Assembly (NCBI GenBank): GCA_964425135.1
Contig: CAYRKW010000044.1
Coordinates: 1 to 26,823, forward strand
Direction: 5' to 3'
DNA length: 26,823 nt
DNA from: CAYLLD01 sp964425135
GTDB lineage: Bacteria > Pseudomonadota > Alphaproteobacteria > Rhodobacterales > Rhodobacteraceae
Shown: in pieces, positions 6,609-13,596 of the stretch
How positions within the stretch are numbered: the first letter of the stretch is position 1
Layout: every line of letters starts with the position of its first letter
The notes under the pieces: model-generated
The model's database searches: none
What the model saw: only the letters and a program-made list of their open reading frames with translations
Told to the model about the DNA's origin: nothing
Position numbers and translations under genes: made by a program

Positions 6609-7190
6609 ATGAACAGAAAACTGATTATTTTCCTCATCCTCGGAGCCGGTCTTTTCCTGCTCACAACCCAAGGCGACAAAGTCTCCGAAATGCTCGGCGA
6701 TACCGCCTCCGCGCCTGGCACCAATGAGCCAATCATCGCCGCAGGCAATGACACCGCCCAACCACTGCCAGAGGTGTTGGAAACACCCGCCCAGAAAGCC
6801 GACGCCACCCTGCGCGCCTTCTGGACCGCCTGCCTGCCGCATCTGCCCGAGTTTGACACCATCGATCTGGCACTGGACGAGCTTGGAATGACCCAAAAAG
6901 GCGATCTCTTCACCAATGCCCAAGGCATCCAGATCAATGCCGACACCCAAGACAACATCTCCCTATGCTCTGCCACCTACGCCAAAACCGGCTTTCTCGA
7001 CGGCGAGGATGACCTGCCTGCAGCCCTCAACACCGCCTTCCTCGACAGCCTCAAATCCCGCAATGTCACTCAGTGGATCGAGGACGGCGGCACCTACACC
7101 ATCCCCTCCCAATTCGGCGATCTGCTGATCCGCGTTCTCGACCCCACGGATACATCGCTGGGCGGCCTCATGGTGATGCTGCGCAAATGA
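6609..7190 (+). CDS. Membrane-anchored protein of unknown function
   Basis: 193 residues that I do not recognise. Residues 4-21 (KLIIFLILGAGLFLLTTQ) form one hydrophobic helix after a short basic start, so the protein is probably anchored in the inner membrane with the rest in the periplasm. A Pro/Ala/Thr/Glu-rich linker follows to about residue 60. The remainder is a compact acidic domain with two cysteines (FWTACLPHLP and NISLCSATY) that could form a disulfide in the periplasm. It is first in an operon: its TGA overlaps the next ATG (ATGA), and DUF952 and pyrD follow. The promoter ends about 25 bp before the ATG. No ribosome-binding site stands out. Confidence 0.7.
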   Translation: MNRKLIIFLILGAGLFLLTTQGDKVSEMLGDTASAPGTNEPIIAAGNDTAQPLPEVLETPAQKADATLRAFWTACLPHLPEFDTIDLALDELGMTQKGDLFTNAQGIQINADTQDNISLCSATYAKTGFLDGEDDLPAALNTAFLDSLKSRNVTQWIEDGGTYTIPSQFGDLLIRVLDPTDTSLGGLMVMLRK

Positions 7191-7525
7191 TGATCTATAA
7201 AATCTGGCGCGCCGACGAATGGGCCGCACTGCAACAAAATGGCGAAACGAGCGGCGCACCTATCGACATCACCGATGGCTACATCCATTTCTCCACCGCC
7301 AAAACCGTCGCCGCAACAGCACAAAAATACTTCGCCGATGCGGCCGATCTGATCATCGCAAGCTACAACAGCGATGACTTCGGAACAGCCCTGAAATGGG
7401 AGCCCGCCCGCGACGGCGACCTCTTCCCCCATCTCTACGCGCCCCTAAAGGCCTCCGCCACGCAGCAACACGCCCCGCTCCCCCGCAAGAACGGCGCGCA
7501 TATCTTCCCAGCTTGGGTCACATGA
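7187..7525 (+). CDS. DUF952 domain protein
   Basis: 112 residues, starting MMIYKIWRADEWAAL; the ATG at 7187 or the adjacent one at 7190 may be used. The family pattern is clear: a KI(W/C)...EW start, the central DGYIHFSTA segment, LKWEPARDGDLFPHLYAPL, and a short basic end. DUF952 proteins are small, probably cytosolic and related in fold to ADP-ribosyltransferase-like proteins, but no activity is established to my knowledge. It overlaps the gene before and pyrD after by ATGA each time, so the three are translated from one message with coupling. Conserved placement before pyrD would suggest only shared expression. Confidence 0.85.
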   Translation: MMIYKIWRADEWAALQQNGETSGAPIDITDGYIHFSTAKTVAATAQKYFADAADLIIASYNSDDFGTALKWEPARDGDLFPHLYAPLKASATQQHAPLPRKNGAHIFPAWVT

Positions 7526-8595
7526 CACTCCGCGAACGCCTCAGCCTCGCCACCCTGCACCGCTTTGATCCCGAAACAGCACACGCGCTGGCGATCAAAG
7601 CCCTGACCGCAGGGCTCACCCCCAAATCCGCACCTTTCACCTCCCAGCGCCTGCAAACCACCATCGCAGGCATCGCGCTCCCCAACCCCATCGGGCTCGC
7701 CGCAGGCTTCGACAAAAACGCAGTCGCCCTTTCCCCGCTCCTGCAATCAGGCTTCGGCTTTATCGAAATAGGTGCCGTCACCCCGCGCCCGCAGCCAGGC
7801 AACCCCAAACCCCGCCTCTTCCGCCTCACCCAAGATCGCGCTGCTATAAACCGCTTCGGCTTCAATAATGACGGCATGGACGCCGTCGCCGCCCGCCTCG
7901 CGCAGCCCCGCGCAGGTGGCAGTCTCGGCATTAATCTGGGCGCCAACAAAGACAGCGCCGACAAAGCCCGCGATTTCGCCGATGTCCTCAAAGCCACCGC
8001 GCCCCATGTCGATTTCGCGACGATCAATGTCTCCTCCCCCAACACCGAAAAACTGCGCGACCTGCAAGGTAGCGACGCGCTCAAAGCGGTGCTCGATACC
8101 GTCATGTCCCAAAACGCCGCCCTGCCGACGCAGCGCCCCATATTCCTGAAAGTCGCTCCCGATCTGACCGAACCCCAGATCGACGAGATCGCCGATGCAG
8201 CCCTCAACGCCGGCATATCAGGTCTCATCGCTACCAACACCACGCTGTCCCGCAACGACCTGCAAAGCCCCCACGCCAAAGAGACCGGCGGGCTTTCAGG
8301 CGCGCCCTTGCGCCCCCTCGCCACACGCATCCTCGCCCATTTCGCAATGCGCCTTGAAAACAAACTGCCGATCATCGGCGTTGGCGGCATCTCAACCCCG
8401 CAAGACGTCATCGAAAAAATCGAGGCCGGTGCCAGCGCCGTCCAACTCTACACTGCGATGATCTACTCTGGCCTCTCGCTCGCAGACCGCCTTGCAAAAC
8501 ACCTCGACACCTACCTGATCCAAAACGATCTGAACGTGACCAGCCTTCGAGGACGCCGCATCGCCGAACTCGCCACCCCGCTCGACCAGCCATGA
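7522..8595 (+). CDS. pyrD: Dihydroorotate dehydrogenase (quinone), class 2
   Basis: The 357-residue enzyme oxidises dihydroorotate to orotate in pyrimidine synthesis and passes electrons to membrane quinone. Class 2 is shown by the N-terminal amphipathic segment (LRERLSLATLHRFDPETAH) that docks to the membrane. It is also shown by a serine catalytic base, S172 by count, in INVSSPNTEKLRDLQ. Other landmarks are NPIGLAAGFDKN (residue 55), IEIGAVTPRPQPGNPKPR, NRFGFNN, LKVAPDLTE, and the FMN phosphate loop GVGGISTPQD followed by GASAVQLYTA. The ATG at 7522 overlaps the DUF952 stop; the frame is open further upstream but only inside the neighbour. It is last in its operon, followed by hairpins at 8633-8684. 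Confidence 0.97.
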   Translation: MTLRERLSLATLHRFDPETAHALAIKALTAGLTPKSAPFTSQRLQTTIAGIALPNPIGLAAGFDKNAVALSPLLQSGFGFIEIGAVTPRPQPGNPKPRLFRLTQDRAAINRFGFNNDGMDAVAARLAQPRAGGSLGINLGANKDSADKARDFADVLKATAPHVDFATINVSSPNTEKLRDLQGSDALKAVLDTVMSQNAALPTQRPIFLKVAPDLTEPQIDEIADAALNAGISGLIATNTTLSRNDLQSPHAKETGGLSGAPLRPLATRILAHFAMRLENKLPIIGVGGISTPQDVIEKIEAGASAVQLYTAMIYSGLSLADRLAKHLDTYLIQNDLNVTSLRGRRIAELATPLDQP

Positions 8596-8610
8596 TGTCA
8601 TCTTTCCCCG

Positions 8611-8628
8611 AAATACTCCCGCCGGAGG
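8611..8628 (-). repeat. CTCC-GGCG-GGAG hairpin followed by TATTT
   Basis: On the minus strand GCCTCCGGCGGGAGTATTTC forms a small stem followed by a T-rich stretch. I associate this motif with gene ends in Rhodobacteraceae. It could help end the MATE transcript. That association is from memory and should be counted in a genome. Confidence 0.35.
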
Positions 8629-8632
8629 CCAC

Positions 8633-8684
8633 GCATCGCGCCAGCGATGCCCAAAAAATACAATGACAGAGCCCCGACAGGGGC
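8633..8684. terminator. Two hairpins between convergent pyrD and the MATE gene
   Basis: GCATCGC-GCCA-GCGATGC (8633-8650) and GCCCC-GACA-GGGGC (8671-8684) are perfect stems with tetraloops. Between them, on the minus strand, runs ATTTTTT. That T-run lies about 10 nt after the second stem, which is far for a classical terminator. Together they probably close the two converging transcripts. Confidence 0.45.
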
Positions 8685-8696
8685 GAGTGTCGCCGC

Positions 8697-10040
8697 TTAA
8701 TTCACCTGCGCCGCACGCTCCAACGCCCCGTAACGCCACCAAAGCGTCACCGCACGTGCAACAAACGATACATAGAGCGCAAGCCACAGCCCGTCATTGC
8801 CGAACCACCCCGTCAACAGCCACCAAGCCACGACATAAACGGCCAACGCCTCCAGCGCGGCCCGGGCCATATCCCGCGTGCGCATCGCACCAATATATAT
8901 CCCATCGAGCATCCAAGCGGCGATCCCGACAATCGGCGAGAAGACCACCCACCAAAGATAATCTCGCGCTTCGATCCGCACCTCCTGTGCCGTCGTCATC
9001 ACATCAATGATCCAGGGGCCCACAATGGCAAACCCCAGCGCCATCAGCACAACCGCCAGCAGCCCCCATAGGCTCGTCAGCAGCGCCGCCCTGCGCAGCG
9101 CCGGTAATGCCCGCGCCCCCATCGCTTGCCCCACGAGCGCCTCAGCCGCAAAGGCAAAACCATCCAGCGCATAGGCAGTAATCTCCAGAAATTGCAGCAG
9201 GATCTGATTGGCCGCCAGTGTCACATCGCCAAAGTCAGCGGCGCGAAAGATGAACAACAGGAACATCGCATTGAGCGCCATCGATCGGACCATGATGTCC
9301 GCGTTGACCGAGATCATGTACCGCAGCCGCGCGGGATTGAACACGCGCGCCCAATCGCGCCACTGATCTCCGGCGAATGCGCTGGAGCACAGCAACAGCC
9401 CAAGCGCCAGCCCGCTCCATTCCGCAATAATCGTCGCGCTCGCAACCCCGGCCACGCCCCAGCCAAAGCCAAGCACGAACCAAAGATCGAGAACAATGTT
9501 CAGACCGTTCATCCATAGCTGTAAAATCAAAACCGACCGGGTCCGCTCCATCGCAATGAGCCAGCCGTTTATCGCAAAAATCGCGATCGCCGCAGGTGCG
9601 CCCCAGGCGCGGATCTGAAGATACTCCCACGCGAGGCTCTCCACCTCCAAGCTGGCAGGCGACGCCCAGAACGCCATGGCAAAAAGCGGCGTTTGCAAGA
9701 TCAGGAACAACAAGCCTCCCGCAATCCCGATCATCAGCCCCCGCATCAGGATCGCGCCGGTCTCCGCACCATCCCCCGCCCCGCGCGCCTGCGCAGCCAG
9801 ACCCGATGTGCCCATCCGCAAAAAGCCGAAGAACCAGTAAAGCGCTGCAATGATAATCGCGCCGATCCCTACCGCGCCAATAGGTGCCGCCAGCCCCATC
9901 TGGCCGACAACCCCGGTGTCTACCGCCCCAAGGATCGGGACAGTGGCGTTGGAGATCACAATCGGCAGCGCCACTTTCAGCACCCGCCGATGGGTAATAT
10001 CCGCTGCCGTGATGGCTTTGTGGGAGGCAGATGCACTCAT
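8697..10040 (-). CDS. MATE family efflux transporter (DinF-like)
   Basis: A 447-residue inner-membrane protein with about twelve hydrophobic helices in two related halves, the layout of MATE exporters that move cationic drugs or metabolites outward against Na+ or H+. The first helix region, LKVALPIVISNATVPILGAVDTGVVGQMG, resembles the DinF branch. The second half repeats the pattern near residue 235 (NADIMVRSMALNAMFLLFIFRAADFG). Substrate cannot be told. The ATG at 10040 is the start: GGGG lies 6 bp before it as a modest ribosome-binding site. It is transcribed away from the MerR regulator across a 170-bp gap, so the regulator might affect it, but the visible operator is placed for the regulator's own promoter. 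Confidence 0.92.
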   Translation of the reverse strand: MSASASHKAITAADITHRRVLKVALPIVISNATVPILGAVDTGVVGQMGLAAPIGAVGIGAIIIAALYWFFGFLRMGTSGLAAQARGAGDGAETGAILMRGLMIGIAGGLLFLILQTPLFAMAFWASPASLEVESLAWEYLQIRAWGAPAAIAIFAINGWLIAMERTRSVLILQLWMNGLNIVLDLWFVLGFGWGVAGVASATIIAEWSGLALGLLLCSSAFAGDQWRDWARVFNPARLRYMISVNADIMVRSMALNAMFLLFIFRAADFGDVTLAANQILLQFLEITAYALDGFAFAAEALVGQAMGARALPALRRAALLTSLWGLLAVVLMALGFAIVGPWIIDVMTTAQEVRIEARDYLWWVVFSPIVGIAAWMLDGIYIGAMRTRDMARAALEALAVYVVAWWLLTGWFGNDGLWLALYVSFVARAVTLWWRYGALERAAQVN

Positions 10041-10137
10041 GTCGCACCCCTAATCTGCTTTATCAGTATTGAAAACGCCAAGTTTCGCGTACATCTGGAA
10101 GATGGGAACAGATCGCAGGACTACACCAAGTCTTTAC

Positions 10138-10167
10138 TTGACGTGAACGTCAGCGATTGCCTATGGT
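10138..10167 (+). promoter_or_regulatory. Promoter of the MerR/LiuR-like regulator
   Basis: TTGACG (10138-10143), an 18-bp spacer and TATGGT (10162-10167). The lengthened spacer is the classical arrangement for MerR-family control, with the operator lying between the boxes. Confidence 0.6.
10139..10152. promoter_or_regulatory. LiuR-like operator, TGACGT-GA-ACGTCA
   Basis: A perfect 6-bp inverted repeat with a 2-bp centre overlaps the -35 box and spacer of the regulator's promoter. Its ACGT cores resemble what I recall for LiuR sites in proteobacteria. I see no second good copy in front of the acyl-CoA dehydrogenase, so the whole block may be read from this one promoter. Confidence 0.6.
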
Positions 10168-10216
10168 GACGCACCCGATCAAACGTGTCTGACCCCAATA
10201 CACGGAGGCTATGATC

Positions 10217-10612
10217 ATGCAAAAGAACACGATGACAATCGGCGAGATGTGCGCCGCCTTCGACGTCACACCACGCACCTTGCGGTTTTACGAAGCCAAA
10301 GAGCTTCTATTCCCCATTCGCGAAGGCCAGAAGCGGCTCTTTACCGACACAGATCGCGCCCGCCTCAAACTAATCCTGCGCGGCAAACGCTTTGGCTTCT
10401 CGCTCGAAGAAATCAGACAGCTTTTGGATATGTACTCGGACGACCCGCAAGGCGTCACTCAGCTCAAATCCGTCTACCTCAAAGCCAAAGAACGCCTGAC
10501 CGCGATGGTCCAGCAACGCGACGAGCTGACCGAAGCCATCGACGACCTCAACAAACGCATCGACTGGGGTCGCACCGAATTAACCAAACAAGGCGTCGAT
10601 CCTGACGCCTGA
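10217..10612 (+). CDS. MerR-family regulator, LiuR-like
   Basis: 131 residues from the ATG at 10217, chosen because GGAGG ends 8 bp before it; the in-frame ATG at 10211 sits too close to that site. The N-terminal winged helix (MTIGEMCAAFDVTPRTLRFYEAKELL) is typical MerR, followed by RARLKLILRGKRFGFSLEEIRQLLDMY, which matches LiuR-type regulators closely. A coiled-coil dimer helix runs from about residue 80 to 118. There is no large effector domain and no cysteine cluster for metals. LiuR proteins control branched-chain amino-acid and fatty-acid oxidation genes, responding to acyl-CoA. The neighbours fit that role: acyl-CoA dehydrogenase 72 bp downstream, then thiolase and FadB. Confidence 0.85.
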   Translation: MQKNTMTIGEMCAAFDVTPRTLRFYEAKELLFPIREGQKRLFTDTDRARLKLILRGKRFGFSLEEIRQLLDMYSDDPQGVTQLKSVYLKAKERLTAMVQQRDELTEAIDDLNKRIDWGRTELTKQGVDPDA

Positions 10613-10620
10613 CCCCCTGC

Positions 10621-10655
10621 CCGCCCCTTCGGCCACCAAGCATGATTAAGGGCGG
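10621..10655 (+). terminator. Long-loop hairpin after the MerR gene
   Basis: CCGCCCCTT and AAGGGCGG can pair with one bulge around an 18-nt loop. Only a weak ATTTTTA follows 12 nt later. It may attenuate read-through into the acyl-CoA dehydrogenase gene rather than end transcription. Confidence 0.25.
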
Positions 10656-10684
10656 ATCGCACCACATTTTTACGGAGATTGCCC

Positions 10685-12460
10685 ATGCCTTCCTATAACG
10701 GACCCGTCAAAGACATTTCCTTCGTCCTGCATGATGTGCTGAAAATCGAAACCGCCCCGATCGACGGCTTTGAAGAGCTCACTCCCGATTTCACGGGCGC
10801 CATCCTCGAAGAGGCCAGCAAAGTCAGCCGCGACATCCTCACCCCGCTCAATGTTGTCGGCGACACCCAAGGCTGCACACTCGAAAACGGCGTTGTGCGC
10901 ACCCCCGACGGCTTCAAGGAGGCCTATGACACGCTGCGCGAGGCAGGTTGGAACTCGGTCGATTGCGATCCTGAATACGGCGGCCAGGGCATGCCGTTCA
11001 TGATGAACATTGCTGTTGGCGAGATGCAATCAGCGGCCAATATGGCCTTCGCCATGTACGCAGGTCTCACCCATGGCGCGGTTTCAGCCATCCACGCCCA
11101 TGGCTCCGAGGATCAAAAGCAGAAATACCTGCCCAAAATGATCTCCGGCGACTGGTCCGGCACCATGAACCTGACCGAGCCGCATTGCGGCACCGATCTG
11201 GGCCTTCTGCGCACCAAGGCCGAGCCGCAAAGCGACGGCGCGTTCAAAGTCTCCGGCCAGAAAATCTTCATCTCTTCAGGCGATCACGACCTGACAGACA
11301 ACATCATCCACCTGGTCCTCGCCAAAATCCCCGGCGGACCCGACGGCGTCAAAGGCATCTCGCTTTTCATCGTCCCCAAATTCCTCGTCAAAGACGATGG
11401 CTCATTGGGCGAGCGCAACGGCGTGACCTGCGGCAAAATTGAAGAGAAAATGGGCATCCACGGCAATTCTACCTGCGTGATGAACTACGATGAGGCGACA
11501 GGCTATCTCGTTGGCGATGAACACAAAGGCCTGCGCGCCATGTTCACCATGATGAACGAAGCCCGTCTGAACGTGGCGATGCAAGGCATGGCGCAAGCTG
11601 AAGTCGCCTACCAAAACGCCGTCGATTACGCCCGCGACCGCCTTCAGGGGCGCGATGTGACAGGGGCGAAAAACCCCGACGGCCCGGCCGATCCGATCAT
11701 CGTCCACCCGGACGTGCGCCGCAACCTGATGACGCAAAAAGCCTTCATCGAAGGCGCCCGCGCCTTCATGCTCTGGGGCGCCATGCTGATCGATCAATAC
11801 ATGCGCGGCGAGGATGAAGACGCCGAAGGACTGATCTCACTCATGACCCCTGTCCTCAAAGGCTTCCTGACCGACAAAGGCTTTGATTGCACGATCATGG
11901 CCCAGCAAGTCTACGGCGGTCACGGCTATATCGAGGAATGGGGCATGTCGCAGTTCGCCCGCGACGCCCGCATCGCCATGATCTACGAAGGCGCAAACGG
12001 CATTCAGGCGCTTGACCTGGTGGGCCGCAAACTCGGTCAGGACGGCGGCAAACATGTCATGGCGTTCTTCGCCATGGTCAAGGACTTTTGCGGCGAGCAT
12101 AAAGGCAACGACGAGCTGGCCGATTTTGTCGAACCGCTCAAAGCCGCCTCCAAAGACCTTCAGGAAGCGGGCATGTTCTTCATGCAGCAAGGCATGAAAA
12201 ACCCCAACGCCGCACTCGCTGGCTCCACCGATTTCATGCACCTCTTCGGCCATACCTGCCTTGGCCTGATGTGGGCGCGCATGGCCGTGGCGTCGAAAGC
12301 AGCGCTCGATGGCGGCACATCCGATCCTGATTTCTATGAAACCAAACTGGCAACCGGCCGCTTTTATATGTCCCGCCTCCTGCCCGAAACCGGACTTCTG
12401 CTCGCCCGCATCAAATCAGGTGACGCACCGGTCATGGCACTGGCCGCCGAGGCGTTCTGA
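10685..12460 (+). CDS. Acyl-CoA dehydrogenase with C-terminal extension (592 aa)
   Basis: FAD enzyme introducing the trans-2 double bond into an acyl-CoA, the first step of beta-oxidation. The ATG at 10685 follows CGGAG by 8 bp. MPSYNGPVKDISFVLHDVL is the short N-terminal domain special to the 590-600 residue subgroup. The core has AGWNSVDCDPEYGGQGMP, the MNLTEPHCGTDLG flavin segment and the GGHGYIEEW region. The catalytic glutamate is E435 in IYEGANGIQALDLVGR. The last 130 residues are the extra C-terminal helical domain. DmdC, which acts on methylmercaptopropionyl-CoA in DMSP breakdown, belongs to the same subgroup, so chain length or DMSP use cannot be settled by eye. Downstream genes supply thiolase and FadB activities. 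Confidence 0.93.
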   Translation: MPSYNGPVKDISFVLHDVLKIETAPIDGFEELTPDFTGAILEEASKVSRDILTPLNVVGDTQGCTLENGVVRTPDGFKEAYDTLREAGWNSVDCDPEYGGQGMPFMMNIAVGEMQSAANMAFAMYAGLTHGAVSAIHAHGSEDQKQKYLPKMISGDWSGTMNLTEPHCGTDLGLLRTKAEPQSDGAFKVSGQKIFISSGDHDLTDNIIHLVLAKIPGGPDGVKGISLFIVPKFLVKDDGSLGERNGVTCGKIEEKMGIHGNSTCVMNYDEATGYLVGDEHKGLRAMFTMMNEARLNVAMQGMAQAEVAYQNAVDYARDRLQGRDVTGAKNPDGPADPIIVHPDVRRNLMTQKAFIEGARAFMLWGAMLIDQYMRGEDEDAEGLISLMTPVLKGFLTDKGFDCTIMAQQVYGGHGYIEEWGMSQFARDARIAMIYEGANGIQALDLVGRKLGQDGGKHVMAFFAMVKDFCGEHKGNDELADFVEPLKAASKDLQEAGMFFMQQGMKNPNAALAGSTDFMHLFGHTCLGLMWARMAVASKAALDGGTSDPDFYETKLATGRFYMSRLLPETGLLLARIKSGDAPVMALAAEAF

Positions 12461-12499
12461 TAACGGATCATTGCGCGGCATGGCGGGCGGGCCGGTGAC

Positions 12500-12515
12500 G
12501 GTCCCGACAGGGGCC
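12500..12515 (+). repeat. GGTCCC-GACA-GGGGCC hairpin
   Basis: A 6-bp stem (one G-T pair) with a GACA tetraloop in the 105-bp gap after the acyl-CoA dehydrogenase. The core CCCGACAGGGG matches the hairpin at 8671-8684. No T-run follows, so it may be a processing or stability element between parts of the operon. Confidence 0.4.
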
Positions 12516-12565
12516 GGAACTCGGGGCTCAAACCGTCATGCCCGCAACAAAAGCTAGGAGACAAA

Positions 12566-12781
12566 ATGCCCGCAAAACGTCTGCCGCTTCCCGTTCGCCG
12601 CTCCATGAACCTCACCGACGAGGCCTACAAAACCTTGCGTCACCTCAATGAAATCTACGGGCTTGGGAATAATTTTCTGCTTGTGGTCCTGCTCGAAAAT
12701 CTGAACAGTTTTGCAGACGCTGACAATCTGGATCGCTGCTTCCAAGACTTCATTGCCGAATACGGCGCGCCCAGCACCTAA
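12566..12781 (+). CDS. Small conserved-looking protein, 71 aa, unknown
   Basis: A real gene by context: AGGAG stands 5 bp before the ATG, and the next gene follows after 10 bp. The product has a basic head (MPAKRLPLPVRRSMNLTDEA) and then two predicted helices: YKTLRHLNEIYGLGNNFLLVVLLENL, and an acidic C-terminal helix NLDRCFQDFIAEYGAPST. The NLTDEAYKTLRHLNEIYG stretch has the rhythm of ribbon-helix-helix proteins, but I cannot confirm DNA binding. It contains one cysteine and no signal peptide. Sitting inside the beta-oxidation block, it may be an accessory or regulatory partner; that is inference only. Confidence 0.75.
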   Translation: MPAKRLPLPVRRSMNLTDEAYKTLRHLNEIYGLGNNFLLVVLLENLNSFADADNLDRCFQDFIAEYGAPST

Positions 12782-12791
12782 AGGACCGTCT

Positions 12792-13430
12792 ATGGCCGAT
12801 TTTAAACTTCATTGTTTCGCCCAAAGCGGCAACGCCTATAAAGCCGCACTCATGCTGGAGCTATGCGGCGCAGACTGGGAGCCGATCTTCGTCGATTTTT
12901 TTAAAGGCGAAGCCCGCTCGGAGGCCTATCTTGCCATCAATGAAATGGGCGAGGTTCCAGTGCTCACCCATATGTCGCGCGAGTTCACGCAAAGCGGCGT
13001 TATGCTCGATTATCTGTCCAGCACCTTCGGCCGCTTTGGTGCCAAGACCGAGGATGACCGCCGCTCAATCCTGCGCTGGACCTTGTGGGACAATCACAAA
13101 CTGACTGCCAATCTTGCAACCGCGCGTTTCATGATGAATTTTCTTCCCGAAAAGCACCGCAACGACGATGTCATCGCCTTTCTCAAGGGGCGCGCCATCG
13201 CGGCGCTGAAAATCCTCGACAAGCGGCTGGAGCATTCACAATGGGTTGCAGGCGGGCATATGACCACCGCCGATCTGTCCTGCATCGGTTATATCTATTT
13301 CCTCGATGAAACCGGCATTGATCCGGCTCAGTTCCCCAATGTGACGCGCTGGTCCGAGGCCATCAAGGCTCTGCCGAACTGGAAACACCCTTACGATCTG
13401 ATGCCCGGCCACCCGCTGGAGAGCGCCTGA
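12792..13430 (+). CDS. Glutathione S-transferase family protein
   Basis: 212 residues from the ATG at 12792. The N-terminal thioredoxin-like half begins FKLHCFAQSGNAYKAALMLELCGADWE and carries the cis-proline segment GEVPVLTH, then FTQSGVMLDYLSSTFG (the glutathione gamma-glutamyl binding ES/QS position). The C-terminal helical half contains the N-capping element TTADLSCIGYIYF. The active-site residue near Ser12/Asn14 would make it a Ser-type or nonclassical GST. Its substrate is unknown. Placement between the acyl-CoA dehydrogenase and thiolase genes suggests it handles a reactive or CoA-linked intermediate, but this is not shown. The frame is open upstream into the previous gene; that stretch is not part of the protein. 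Confidence 0.88.
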   Translation: MADFKLHCFAQSGNAYKAALMLELCGADWEPIFVDFFKGEARSEAYLAINEMGEVPVLTHMSREFTQSGVMLDYLSSTFGRFGAKTEDDRRSILRWTLWDNHKLTANLATARFMMNFLPEKHRNDDVIAFLKGRAIAALKILDKRLEHSQWVAGGHMTTADLSCIGYIYFLDETGIDPAQFPNVTRWSEAIKALPNWKHPYDLMPGHPLESA

Positions 13431-13431
13431 T

Positions 13432-13496
13432 ATGCCGCCCATCGCCGCCATCTTCGCGTGCGCCGCAACAGCCGCAGCCATCGCGGCGCTGATGCT
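13432..13496 (+). CDS. Start of a small hydrophobic protein, cut by the assembly gap
   Basis: An ATG one base after the GST stop, with GGAGAG about 10 bp before it, opens MPPIAAIFACAATAAAIAAL and then runs into the Ns. This is an Ala-rich membrane helix or signal peptide, not the beginning of a thiolase. The open frame across the Ns is an artefact. The gene must end inside the missing sequence. Confidence 0.55.
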
Positions 13497-13596
13497 NNNN
13501 NNNNNNNNNNNNNNNNNNNNNNNNNNNNNNNNNNNNNNNNNNNNNNNNNNNNNNNNNNNNNNNNNNNNNNNNNNNNNNNNNNNNNNNNNNNNNNNN
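13497..13596. other. Assembly gap of exactly 100 N
   Basis: One hundred N is a common placeholder for a gap of unknown size. The true gap has to hold the end of the small hydrophobic gene, a ribosome-binding site and roughly the first 36 codons of the thiolase. It is therefore probably longer than 100 bp. Confidence 0.95.
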
